Shown here: positions 25,191 to 36,741 of the stretch, in pieces
How the letters are laid out: the number at the start of each line of letters is the position of its first letter
Numbering within the stretch: the stretch's first letter is position 1
Source: Odiellus spinosus
Taxonomy: Eukaryota; Arthropoda; Arachnida; Opiliones; Phalangiidae
DNA: 64,000 nucleotides
Assembly (NCBI GenBank): GCA_963920705.1
Contig: OY987232.1
Location: 19,222,442-19,286,441, forward strand
Direction: 5' to 3'
Position numbers and translations under genes: made by a program
The notes under the pieces: generated by a model
Told to the model about the DNA's origin: nothing
The model's input: only the letters and a program-made list of their open reading frames with translations
Databases searched by the model: none

Positions 25191-26716
25191 GTACACTTCT
25201 CCTGTAAATATTATTTTTAGTTAAAATGAGCATGCGTGTATTTCAAGAAAATGAAAAACCATAAAAAATTCATTCTACTTTTTTTGGGCCTTTTTATGGG
25301 AATTTTTTCGTAGCTTTTTTGGTCCTTTTTGGTTATATGGTAAGAAATACGTATTTAAAAAAAAAAACCTTTTCGTTCAGTCATTAAAAAGATTTTCGCG
25401 AACTTAAATTTGGTTCTTTTGATGTTTTTTCAACATGAAGTTTCATCTTTAGATTACAACGCGATAGGAAGCCTAACTAAATGTTAACCTAATATCATAG
25501 TTAAAACGAAGAACTTAGCTTTAAACTCGGTAAAATCTTTGCTAGATTTTGATTCAACCTTTTACGATCATATTTTTTTTCTTCTTAATTTTAATGGTTG
25601 CAATTTTAACGTCTTTTCTAAAGGGAAAGTAACACTACAAAATAAATTCATGGTGAATTGAAATCAAACTTGAAACTCCGAGTAGGATTCGAAATATATA
25701 TACATACGCGTAATTGAACGAAGTTAAAATACATATTTTATAATCGTGACGCATTTTCATACATTTTAATAAAAAATTGGTAGTATGTCTAACGAATATT
25801 TTGATTATTAACGAAAGTTGTTATATTTAAATTATATTTAAATATTCAATGGTTAAATATTAATGTTATCTAACGAACTGTCGAAGAATATTTCACGAAA
25901 TGTTTAAATTAAATATTTCACGCAATCTACGTCATTATATTGTGGCTTAATTTCGATATTATAGAGCCTACAGTTAATTCTTCGCGCGTAGAAGTACTTA
26001 ATCCAACTACATTTCGTACAAAAATTATTCTTAATTATTTTCCAGAAACAACACGTCTTATTTTCAGAGGCAGAACCAAATTTCTTTATACCATTCCTTT
26101 AAGAAATGCCTTACAACAAAAATGATTAAAAAAAGAGAAAAAATTATCTCAAAAGAATATTTCAAAGCTAAAGCTTAAATTTAATAAGATTTTCTTAAAA
26201 ATGGATCGTAAGCCAGCGTTGCATTCCATATATGTTGCGTAAAACCAAAAAACGCTTTTTGAAAGCTCTCTTTAACGCCGACCAAATGTCACTTTTAATA
26301 ATTGTTCTCAATTTGTAATTAAGGCTCAAAACAAGCCGGTTTTGTTCGCGTTACAAAATGATTACGTATAATAACAATTAAAATAAATTCCCTTTTTAAA
26401 AATATATTTTAAAAACAATGGAATTGCAAAACCTTATAAAGTTCTTTGTAAAACAATTAAGAATGAAGTGAAAGCTGTCGTTTTTTGTGAATTAATTCTA
26501 GATGGCGTTATATCGATTTTAATTGGAATTAAATCTCAGGAGTTTATATAAATTTTAGATTTACTTAATCCGTTATATAAGATAATACCGGTGCATTTAT
26601 AGACATTTAAACCCGGCCTTAAGACGGAGCTAACCGACTGGAATTTAGAGTGATTTTCGATTCTCAATACAACCTGATGCCCAAAACACAAAGCTACCTT
26701 CACAACACATATTTTA
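25191..26716. other. Intergenic DNA with family D copy
   Basis: Positions about 25620-26060 carry family D sequence: an ATATATACATACG tract, ACGAAAGTTGTTATATTTAA and GCAATCTACGTCATTATATT. The rest is AT-rich and unassigned. Confidence 0.5.
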
Positions 26717-27236
26717 GAGCTCGGAATTCGTATAACTTTTGTTTAATTGAATAAGAGTGCATCTGTGATTGTCAATCGGATATTAAAATATCCATTTCTT
26801 ATTCGAGGTATTAACGGATACCTGAATGTAACGGCAAACTAACGCGATTCCTACTCATTGTTAAATTGGGAAATTGATACGAGTTATAAAGTTATTCATT
26901 CGCCGATAACGAACAATTTGAAACCAAAGAGTTTCTTCGTCTATTTTAACCCAAAATTGAGATCTCGAAGCTAGAACCGTTCCTTTCGATTTAGACGAAC
27001 AAAATGGAATTATTATATTTCATTCTATATTACGGATTTCGAGAAACGTCGTATTTTTATCTCGGCCCGTTATCCAAGTTCGAATAAATTGATGGATAAT
27101 TCGTTTATTTAATTGAAATTTTATCTCCGGGTCTAATTCGTATCCAGCATTTGAATACGATTCTGTTTATAGAATTATCCGAGATTAAAATATCGGAAAA
27201 CAAGCCTAGTTATCAATGATTATCCGATTCCGAGGT
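26717..27236 (-). mobile_element. Family A element, copy 3
   Basis: A second inverted family A copy, 2 kb from copy 2. It starts GAGCTCGGAATTCGTATAA and ends TTATCCGATTCCGAG, followed by unrelated sequence. It closely matches the 48.3 kb copy in reverse. It is non-coding. Confidence 0.75.
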
Positions 27237-28514
27237 CTAAGGTAACAGGTAGTGTGAATGATACTTGATATTCGCGTATATGGAGATAGAAGCCGAACTC
27301 GTGACAAGTTGATGAGTGCCCAAATCGTGATTAATATATCCTCTAGCTGCAATTAGTGCGTGAGACTGCTGGAAGGGGAAGCTAAGAGATATTAGAGATG
27401 CTTTAGATTCTGGGAAACTACAGCGTACATCTCTAAAGGCATCTCATCTTCCATACAAGAACAGGGAAAAAAAAAAAAAATTGTTGGGCAAATTATACGT
27501 CAGAGCAATCATCTTTAAAATTTTCGGCCAAAACTGGAACCTCATATTTAATAATTTTAAAGCAATTGCGTAGAAATTGAAGGCGTACGCGATGAAGTAA
27601 TACGTTTATCTATATCCCTAGCCTTTAATAATATTAGTTTTATATTATTAAACAATTTAAACGACCTAGGCAAATAATTATTGTCAATTTTTTTACCCTC
27701 TTTCAACTTTCAAGCGCAATATTTTTACAGGATCGAGGCCCGAAATTTTATAAGGGGTTTTTAAAAGTAGCTAGAGAGTATCATTAATATCTTATTTTAT
27801 AGCGTCTATTGTGTTTAGTGTATTAATTTTAATTTTGTTTAAATTTAAGTTGATTAAAATTTGAATAATTAATTTATATAAATTTTAATCCTTAAATTGG
27901 CTGATTATCCTTAGATAATTTAATTTAATATTAATTAATAAATATAATTAAACTTAAATTTGTTTTTAAATTTTTGACTTATTTAGGCATCAAATACCGG
28001 CCTATTATTTTAATGTTAATTTGATTGGTCCGATGTTTACCTCCAAGTGTCCCTTAAATATTTAATTTAACAAGCCAATTGAAATTAAACTTAGTTATAC
28101 GACTTCAAATATAACATTTGGTAAGTCAATGGCCTTTAATACCAGGCCCACAGTCAAAATGAAAACGAAAAAAATTAATAAAAAAAAAACTATTATATAT
28201 ATAAAAATATGGTTTGTGCCGTTTCTAAGAAAAGAAAAAAAAATGTAATATAAAAGATTGTTGGGTAGCTATGTAGCGGCGGCCCATGTTTGTTATAAAA
28301 AGGGACCATTCAATCCAGTGGCCAGAAAAATCTCACAAGAAAACGAGTGAAAATGCATTCACGCGCGAATCAAATATTATTAGAGTCAAAAAAGCGTTAA
28401 GGTTCCATTCGAATTGGATCTATTAATGATAAAATCTTAAAGGAAAGCGTGAAGAAGCCTTACGTACGACCATTAAGTTGAGTTTTCACGGATAAATAAA
28501 ATATAAATCCCAAT
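27237..28514. other. Intergenic DNA
   Basis: AT-rich sequence with A-runs (27466, 28175). No gene or element is supported. Confidence 0.5.
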
Positions 28515-28985
28515 TTTCTTCGACACTTCGTTAGATTACATTAATATTAAACCATTAAAATTCTAAATATAAATTAAATATAACAACTTTCGTTAATAAT
28601 CAAAATATTCGTATAACATACTCCTAATTTTTTTTTATAAAAAACTGTATGAAAATGCGTCCCGATTTAAACAATTCGTGGAATATTCTTCGACCATTCG
28701 ATAGATTATATTAATATTAAACCATTAAAATTTTAAGTATAATTTAAATATAACAACTTTCGTTAATAATCAAAATATTCGTTTAACATACTCCCAATTT
28801 TTTATAAAACTGTATGAAAATGCGTCCCGATTTAAACAATTCGTGGAATATTCTTCGACCATTCGTTAGATTACTTTAATATTAAACCATTAAAATTTTA
28901 AGTATAATTTAAATATAACAACACTCGTTAATAATCAAAATATTCGTTTGACATACTCCCAAAAATGTATGAAAACGCGTCTTTA
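28515..28985. repeat. 168 bp tandem repeat, about 2.8 copies, from family D
   Basis: Three head-to-tail copies of a unit with TTCTTCGACNNTTCGNTAGAT, CATTAATATTAAACCATTAA, AACTTTCGTTAATAATCAAA and AAAATGCGTCCCGATTTAAA. Part of the same unit occurs singly in family D copies at 8.0, 25.8 and 63.4 kb. A dispersed element has therefore been tandemly expanded here. Confidence 0.85.
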
Positions 28986-29628
28986 AGATACTCTATTAAC
29001 GCATCCACCTTCGAACGGTGTTAACTCGAATACTTTGAACGATATATAAAGATTGTTCGAGAAATAGAGTCAGTGAATGTACGTTAAGGAAAGTTTTAGA
29101 ACGAAGCCAATAAAAACTCTGTACTCTTAAGCATCAAAGACATTAACTTTAACCAATAAAATACGATTGTAGCGCCAAGGTTTTTAAGGTTTTTGAAAAG
29201 ATCGCGCAGCCGAATAGAAAAGAAAGAAAAGAAAAAAAGCCTAACTATGTTGTTTCATCAATCATAATTATAAAGGGATCTCAGCCACGTTACAGACATA
29301 ATGACAATCGTATTTGACACAACGGCAAAAAGCTACAGCTACTCCCTATCCCTATGAAATTTAATTATACAAATTAAAGGTGGGAATACGTCTAACACGA
29401 ACTGAATATTCGCATTGACATTGACAGTAGAAAAAGGCCCGCCGCTGCCACTGTCAGATGTCATTGCGCGCAGGCAGGGGCCCCATTGACCATTAACAAA
29501 AATGTATAACGTACAAGATATAACTATACTTAACCAAAGATACAGCTGCTAGAAATATTAACCTATCTTAATAGATAAATAAGCGTCCTCCAACGGCAAA
29601 CAAAGCTCGCGCTTGCACGCCGCTATAG
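28986..29628. other. Intergenic DNA
   Basis: Unique sequence. No gene or element is recognised. Confidence 0.5.
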
Positions 29629-29818
29629 CAGGGTGATCAGGGAACAAAACTTGAAATTTTATAGACGATTTAAAGGAGAAAATATGATTGAAAATTTAAA
29701 ATTATAGGAAAAATTGGATAAATAGTAACAAAAACAAATAGGAAAATATAGGAATTTATAGGAAGGCAATGGAAATATAGGATAAAAAAAGAAATATATA
29801 GGAAGTCTGGTCACCCTG
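29629..29818. mobile_element. hAT-like MITE (190 bp)
   Basis: Starts CAGGGTGATCAGG and ends GTCTGGTCACCCTG, which pair as an inverted repeat of about 13 bp. Subterminal TATAGGA words repeat inside, as in the larger element at 56317. No exact target duplication is visible (flanks CGCTATAG and CTACGGAT). The ends fit hAT-type non-autonomous elements. Confidence 0.65.
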
Positions 29819-32213
29819 CTACGGATAAAGAATATCTTTTCCACCCTTGAAACGAAATTTCAGAATAAATCCCAATTTTTTCCTCAAATAAAAATACAAA
29901 AATTTACCCGATTCATCCACAAAAATTTAAATTTCGCAATATTTCACAATTACTAATAGAGCTTTCCTTAAATACAAATAAAAATCGTATTTAAATAGGG
30001 ACATAAAAACCATTAAAACTAAATTGAAAGCTCCGCGAACAAGACAAGAAATTTTGAAAATGAAGTAGTATTTGAATATCGATATTTTTGGGGAAGAAAT
30101 TATTATCAAAATCATCGGATTCAGTCAGAAATGACAATGAATACAAAGCTATCACATTATTTTACTCAATAAAGGATAGAGAGGGTTTTTAAGTAACTAC
30201 TGATGTAATTTCAAAATGAAACTTGTCATTTCATCTAAGAGATCTTCACGACTAGCAATTTAAATCATTCCACAAGATCGACGTCTTGAATTGGACAAAA
30301 AAAAAACAGTCTCCTATATTTTTTTTAAAGTGAAACTATCACGAATTTTAATGAACTCCAAATGAAAATATATTCTTTGTTCGTCTGTCTAAATCATTAC
30401 GTAAAAACTGCTCATTGGATTGGCTCTAAATTTGGTATGGGGATGAACCAATAGCCTCCATTGTCCCTTTCACCATTTTCAACGTAACCGGATTATTAGA
30501 TGGGTAATTATATCCGATTTGAATCAAGAAACCCCGAAATTTACTGTTTTCAATATAACTTAAAAACTACGGGTCAGATTGGGTTCAAATTTGGAATGGT
30601 GATGGACCAAATATCAACCATTGATAATTAGACGTTAATTTCATTAGCTTACCATTTATAGTTTCAAACCATCAGACTTATTTGAATAACCAAAAAATGA
30701 TTCTTACCTAAAATGAAACAAAAACAAATAAAACTTAATTATAATTTAAATTTTTATTATAACGTTCAAATTGTCATTGGTTTAATAATATTTAATTAAA
30801 ATTACCTTTCAAATATGAAAATATTTAATAAATTTATTAAAATTAGTAGCGCTGAAGGCTGAAATAATATGATTGGTCAGAATTTTAACACCCAAAAACG
30901 TGTCTAAAAATTCGGAAAAAATGATCAAATACGGTTTTTGACACGGTCATTACGAAAATAAATTCAAAAGCTGTTCAATTATCTTAGCTCTAAGTTTATC
31001 TTTAAATGTAACTCAATTTGTTTTAGTATAGTAAACAAAAGAAATACACGATAATTAGGAGTCTTAAGAAATATAATTATAATTTAATCCCTTATGAAAT
31101 ATTTTATAACTTTTAGATAAGGTCAACATTTTAATAAGAAATGTGGTTCCAATGCATCTAGAAATAGAGTTTTGTCCAAGCTTTAACTTCTATAGTTGAA
31201 GCTTTTAAAAGATATAGAAAACTTCAAAACTTTTAATCCAGTTTTAACAACGATGGAAAATTTTTGGGTTTAATCTTAAGCCCATTTCTCTCTTTCCTTA
31301 TAGTTTCTAAGCTTTGTTTTACTATAAATCTTTAGGATTTAATAAAATTGTCAACTGGACGAAACAAAAGTTTTTTAACCAGAACAAATAAGGCTGCGTT
31401 CGTATTATAAAATTTTACTCGTCAAACAAAGTCAGTTCGATTTGTTCTAAATTTACTGTAAATTAAAATTAGAAATTAAAATTACATAATGAAATTTAAC
31501 GGTGTTTGCAAAATATCCGAAACAAGTAATCAATGGATATCCAAAGTTATTCATTATCCAATTCCGAGTTTATTATTTTGAATAAATGATAATCAATAAA
31601 TTGACATAAAAAAACCACGTTTTCCCTAACAATATTTCACGCTTAAATTCATTTTTTTATGAATATATATAATAATAGAAAATATAATTTCAATATGATT
31701 GATTTTTGGGCTATAAACAATTTATCCAAATATGTAAAAAAATAATACGAAATGTTTACAAGTCTCCTAGCACCAAGAGTTACAACATTCTTAATCTAAG
31801 ATCAGATGATATTCGTCTAAAGTTCCCCCCTCTCTCTCTCACTCATTCTGGTCTCGGCTAAAGTTCTTTCTAGTCGGGGAGGGTATATATTTTTCGGTAA
31901 TGGACGCAAATTACACAGTGATGGTCGGCCGATGCTCGGTCTAATGATAGCCCTTCAAGATCCCAGCCTTGACGTCGATGTCTTACGGCGACCGACCGAC
32001 TACACCAAAATAACGCTTTATCCACGCAGCCATGCCAATTCTAGGTACAGTTTTTAACTTGGAAATACTATAGTTCAACCCCCCAAAAAGAAAAAAGAAA
32101 AAAATACTGGAAAAGATTTAAAACCCAAACTTTTGTAGAATTTTAGCCGTTTTTGGACAGCCAGGATTTTTACGATCTCAAAGTGGCTCTTATTTTTTTG
32201 TTTTTTTGGTTTT
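29819..32213. other. Intergenic DNA with repeat fragments
   Basis: Fragments visible: two diverged direct copies of a segment near 30400 and 30550 (AAATTTGGTATGGGGATG / AAATTTGGAATGGTGATGG); near 30855 a partial family E arm (GAAGGCTGAAATAATATGAT); near 31520 a family A fragment. Nothing codes for a recognisable protein. Confidence 0.5.
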
Positions 32214-32996
32214 TAAAGTCACAGTGACACGAGTTTTTGGTATAAATATTATTTGGATATAGTTCCGAATAACTTAATCCATTGATAATTTATTTTAATC
32301 TCGGATAAATTAAGTTAATATAAATCCATAAATTCTATAAACAGAATCGTATTCAAATGCTGGATACGAATTAGACCCCGGAGATAAAATTTTAATTAAT
32401 AAACGAATTATCCATCAATTTATTCGAACTTGGATAACGGGCCGAGATAAAAATACGACGTTTCTCGAAATCCCTAATATAGAATGAAATATAATAATTC
32501 CATTTTGTTCGTCTAAATCGAAAGGAACGGTTCTAGCTTCGAGATCTTCAATTTTGGGTTAAAATAGACGAAGAAACTCGACAGGTTTCAAACTAAAATT
32601 AATTAAAATATTTGAATTTCATCATGGTTAAGAAATTATCTGTAAAACATTAACTTAAATTCATATATTTTTTCAGATATTTTAGGATCCATTTCGATCG
32701 ATTTCTCGAAACTGCTTCGGGAACCAGTTCCCTAAACTAATTCAGCCTCAAAACCATACAGATTTAATAATAATAAATAAATTTATAGGTAAACAGGCGA
32801 AGAAGATTTCAAATAATTTAGATTGGGATACGATAATGCGAATGGATCTAATCTAATTAACTCTAAGTAATATAGAGTAGTTAATTTAATATCGCCAATT
32901 AATAAACCGGATAAAATTTATTAAATAATTTTAAATAAAATAAAATTTAATTTTCAGGAAAAACAAAATTTAAAATTGATGTCACTGTCACTTTTA
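32214..32996 (+). mobile_element. Family A element, copy 4, with TIRs
   Basis: It begins AAAGTCACAGTGACACG (about 32215) and ends GATGTCACTGTCACTTTT (about 32995), an inverted pair. The interior from about 32266 to 32590 is family A; the rest (32590-32940) differs from the other copies. Exact boundaries are ambiguous by a few bases. It is non-coding. Confidence 0.65.
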
Positions 32997-33289
32997 AGAA
33001 ATCTGGAATTGTCTTCATATATGTTCGATAAGAGAGGTTCGCAGATGTTCCCGGCTAGAATGGTCCTTAATGTATAATATTGGGGCCAAAAACTAATAAT
33101 ACAGTCGCCACTAGACTGGTCACTAAACACTATGCCGCCAAAAATGTCGTTACGAAGTAAAATATCTGGCTGAATTTATTTCACCTTTGTTGTTTTACTC
33201 AGTGGATTCAAAAATATAATGATAATAATAGATGTCTTAAAGTTAAGGGGTCATAAAGGTCATAAATATATCAACTCACAATTAAATTA

Positions 33290-33755
33290 GAGCTCGGAAT
33301 TCGTATCATTTTTATTAATTGGATAAAATCTACTAAATTCTGATTTAAAATAGACTATTTTTCATTCGAGTTAACTTATTCCAAGATAAAGTAAAAAACC
33401 GTAATCCATATCCGTTTTTATCCAAAAATGGCCGCCTTATCTTCGAATATTATCCATCGCGTTATACGCGAGGATAAAAATTTAATTCAAAATTTATTTT
33501 CCCTGAAAAATAACGAATAAAAAGATGATTTAAAATCTTATCGTTTTATTTCTATTCTTCGAATTAAAAGTCAATTTGAAATATTGTTTCTTATATTTTC
33601 GACTAATTCTGGAAACGCCAATGTTTCTTATCCATCGTTATACGTTTGAAAACGAGTAATTTGTAGATAGATAAAGCGGCGAAGGCTTATCTTCGGGTAA
33701 ACCATTTAACAATTATACGAATATACTAATTTCATTGTTTTAGACTAATTCATTG
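33290..33755 (+). mobile_element. Family B element, copy 1
   Basis: Starts GAGCTCGGAATTCGTATC, the same start word as family A. Its interior contains AAAATGGCCGCCTTATCTTC, ATCCATCGCGTTATACGCG and GGCTTATCTTCGGGTAAACC. A near-identical inverted copy is at 40078-40590 and a more diverged fragment at 43646-43870. It ends a few bases before the palindromic transposon. It is non-coding. Confidence 0.7.
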
Positions 33756-33764
33756 AATAATTAA

Positions 33765-36604
33765 AGAACAACAGCAACTCTCCATAAGAGTCTGGGTCCA
33801 CGTAATGTTAAAAATTTTCGTCTCTTTTATGATAAATTCGTATTATATTATTAAAATAGGGTAGTTGGGGGATAATTTAAAGCTAAAATTCGAGCTCACA
33901 ACTGTAAATTTTGGGAATTACAACGAATGGAAGGTTTCTTCCATAATGTAAAGAATAGGAAGAATCTATGACTTCCGTGCCGGATATGAAAGCCTTCCCC
34001 CACATGAAAATCTTGAACGGTTATTATTTTAGATTCATAATTATGTTAGGAAAATATTAGGAAAGAATTATTTTGTAACTGCCACGGGTATAGTGCTGGC
34101 GGCAAAATGAAATTCGTATATTTTTGGTCTACTATGCCTCGAAATCCTCGAAAACGCCTGTAGAAGTGTTCCACTTGTCAAGCATTCATGCAGTAGGCTT
34201 TTGCTAGCTTCACAGGGGCCGTGCAAAGACTATATAGCTTACTTGAATAGTCTTTGGTGTATAATAAACTCGAAAAATAAATAGAGAAATCATACCAATT
34301 AGAAGATACTGGAGTAGTATCTTTAATTTTTATTTCATATTAAACAAAACACACTTGTATAAAACGGACAAATTATTCATTTAACGCTAAGGTTTTCTAC
34401 GTTTAACGTATGTCTGGTAGTTCAAGCTCAGTGGCATCTTCACACACTACACGCAATTTTGACTGGTACCAACTGCCTCGATCTTCATGGCGACGATAAC
34501 CAAGATACCAGATTACGCTGCTAACGTGAACACAAGTACCTATCGTCAAACTACCACCTTTGCAATTGCAATACCAGCCTTTAATGGCATTTGCACCTGT
34601 CCCGTTCGGTACATAACGAATTAGAGCTTGGTGAACAGCTGAGGTGGAAAATTGACCAGGCACGCGTATACGAATTAAGTCATGTTCAACTTTGGACACT
34701 TCGACGCTGAAAGAGCCGGATTTCTCTATAGTCAACGCCACATAAGATTCAGCGCGTTTCGTTTTAAAGTCGCTCATTACCACCTCACGTACATCACTTT
34801 CACGAAGTACAGGGAAGTCTTGAAATTCACTATCCTCAATTCGTTGCCATTTAGACGGTTTGCGAAGCAAATTATCGCGCTCAACTACTTCCTTAAGAGG
34901 ATTTTCTTTCGTAGAGACTGCCAGCATTTTTTCGACGGAGTCTTCCCAGGAACCTTTAAGATGTAACTCCGGGTGGTAGGCGTTCAACAGCGCAGCAGCA
35001 ATTTGAAGAAGTTCCGGAACTAATGGTAACATATGCACAGGTATACGGTTTTGAAAAAAACGATACACCGTCTGCAAATGCCCATTCCTAACTTCAACCA
35101 GCCACCTGAGGTACGTTACTTGTCGGGAACGATTAACTTCTTGCGTGTTTACTTGCTTCTCGCCTTTAGACAAGAACGAAGGCATTTGTAAATCCACACC
35201 CAGTTCAGTCAGTACGCTGTTGGAGTCTCGGAAACCGCGGTCCGCCAGTACAGCATCACCAACTTGAAAGAAAGACTGGAGTTCTTCTCTTTTTTTGATA
35301 GAATGGTTTAAAATGCGCGCGTCGTTATTGCGGCCATTAGCGAAGTAAGGTCCGATTATATCTATTATGTAACCCGTAGTTGTTACCATTAACATTGGCT
35401 TGAGGATATGCTGGCCTTTGTGCACACAGAATGATTTGTGAAGAACTGTATAGTCCTTGGATCTTCCAACCTTGATATAGGTGCCATCTACAATGGTAAT
35501 AAGACAATTAGGCTTGTTGCTAGCAAAGAGTTTTACAGCTGCTTCAGATTGATGGTTTCTTATCAAATTGTCACGTGATAAGTGTTGCAGGCCAAAATGA
35601 TGTGGCACGAAACGCTCCGATAAAGCCATAATAACCGCTTTTACCGTGTTTGATACCGATCTTTCAGTTAAATGAAATATAGTTGATAACACCTTATTGG
35701 AGATACCCAATCGTAATTTCACCAATAATACTGCTAGAGCTGTCTTCGATGAACAGCATCTGATGGTATGAATAACGTCCTCAATAGAAGAATGCACCTC
35801 TAGGAACTCGTGCAGGGACAATGATGTTAATACTTTACAGTCCTCATCACTTTGTATGAAGTTGTCAAAGCTCGGCGTCCGTAGGTCGTTAACACACTTT
35901 CTGAGGTCGTTTAATAGTTTCTCAATGTCCGTGGCAGTCATAATGGTTGATCTAGCGGAAACCTGAATTCCAGCAATTATATCAGTGGGAAGCTCACCGT
36001 TAACGAGATGCGTGGAGCACATTCGGTTGTCCTGATGAATAAAGATTGCTCTTTCCACAAATATACTTGTTCGCACCTCGGCTTTTACTCTGGTTCGTGT
36101 ACTCGCACTGCAAATGAAGCAAGTCTTGGACAGGGGCCGAACACAACTGTGCTTTATGACAATGATGTTTGATGACGTAAGCTTTCGTGGTAATTGCGAC
36201 GTTGATGGTTGAGGTATTGGTGAAGCTGATAGATTAGATACTGTTGACGTTGATGATTCGGGTACTGTTGACGTTGATGGATTAGATACTTGCGTTAGTT
36301 TTCTTCGTTTTTGCGGTGAAGACGATGACGTTGAAGACCCATGATCACTACTGAAGGACGATTTGCTAGCATTTAAGAACGTTTGAAACTTTCGTGATAA
36401 CCCGGAGCATTTTAAACAAATCTTCGTTGTTTTGCTATTAATTACGAGTGGTAATAACCCTTTATTAAAACGAAGAAAACGAGCAAAACTAGCCTTTGCG
36501 TGAGTACCTATACCTCTACTTGTACTATTGGTAACTTTCCGATTGCACGCGTAACATGTATTTGGAGCCATCTCCAAATTCGAATTGACGATTACATTGA
36601 TGTT
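33765..36604 (-). repeat. Left arm of the palindrome
   Basis: Inverted partner of 36709-39572. Outer parts (UTR and the 3' third of the gene) match almost base for base, for example one difference at the AAATTATCGCG/GATAATCTGC site. The inner part next to the centre carries many substitutions. Confidence 0.9.
34403..36571 (-). CDS. DDE_Tnp_4/SWIM-type transposase, left copy
   Basis: Encodes 722 aa from an ATG at 36571 (MAPNTC; the upstream frame begins only with a TTG). Visible modules: an N-terminal C6/C9...C52/C55 zinc-finger-like set; a Ser/Pro/Thr-rich low-complexity linker; a second Cys/His cluster (CFIC...CSTH); a helix-turn-helix-like segment (ISNKVLSTIFHLTERSVS); and an RNase H-like DDE core of the IS5/PIF-Harbinger (DDE_Tnp_4) type, with VDGTY (D362), ADRGFRD (D444) and VEVRNGHL (E493). 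The C-terminus has a SWIM-type finger, CNC...CVH. It should act in the nucleus as a cut-and-paste transposase with extra zinc modules for DNA or protein contact. It is intact and intronless. A minus-strand AATAAA follows at 34329-34334. Superfamily assignment (ISL2EU- or Harbinger-related) is uncertain. Confidence 0.9.
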   Translation of the reverse strand: MAPNTCYACNRKVTNSTSRGIGTHAKASFARFLRFNKGLLPLVINSKTTKICLKCSGLSRKFQTFLNASKSSFSSDHGSSTSSSSPQKRRKLTQVSNPSTSTVPESSTSTVSNLSASPIPQPSTSQLPRKLTSSNIIVIKHSCVRPLSKTCFICSASTRTRVKAEVRTSIFVERAIFIHQDNRMCSTHLVNGELPTDIIAGIQVSARSTIMTATDIEKLLNDLRKCVNDLRTPSFDNFIQSDEDCKVLTSLSLHEFLEVHSSIEDVIHTIRCCSSKTALAVLLVKLRLGISNKVLSTIFHLTERSVSNTVKAVIMALSERFVPHHFGLQHLSRDNLIRNHQSEAAVKLFASNKPNCLITIVDGTYIKVGRSKDYTVLHKSFCVHKGQHILKPMLMVTTTGYIIDIIGPYFANGRNNDARILNHSIKKREELQSFFQVGDAVLADRGFRDSNSVLTELGVDLQMPSFLSKGEKQVNTQEVNRSRQVTYLRWLVEVRNGHLQTVYRFFQNRIPVHMLPLVPELLQIAAALLNAYHPELHLKGSWEDSVEKMLAVSTKENPLKEVVERDNLLRKPSKWQRIEDSEFQDFPVLRESDVREVVMSDFKTKRAESYVALTIEKSGSFSVEVSKVEHDLIRIRVPGQFSTSAVHQALIRYVPNGTGANAIKGWYCNCKGGSLTIGTCVHVSSVIWYLGYRRHEDRGSWYQSKLRVVCEDATELELPDIR

Positions 36605-36741
36605 TTTGACAGCCAGGTTGGCGAAAAATAATTAAACCCGTTTTTATAAACATTACAAAAAATTAATATCTGGTTTGAACCATGATCTTAAAAGCTTTCC
36701 TTATCACTAACATCAATGTGAGAGTCACTTGGAATTTGGAG
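36572..36741. promoter_or_regulatory. Shared intergenic promoter region of the divergent transposases
   Basis: Only 170 bp separate the two ATGs. The central 104 bp (36605-36708) is unpaired and the flanking 33 bp on each side are homologous. Any promoter for both genes must lie here or inside the coding regions, which implies a compact bidirectional promoter. I see no canonical TATA or initiator that I would commit to. Confidence 0.45.

Noticed and set aside
34682-34966. 94-codon plus-strand frame, and its twin at 38371-38655 on the minus strand
   Set aside because: Antisense shadows of the two transposase genes; identical to each other only because the arms are.
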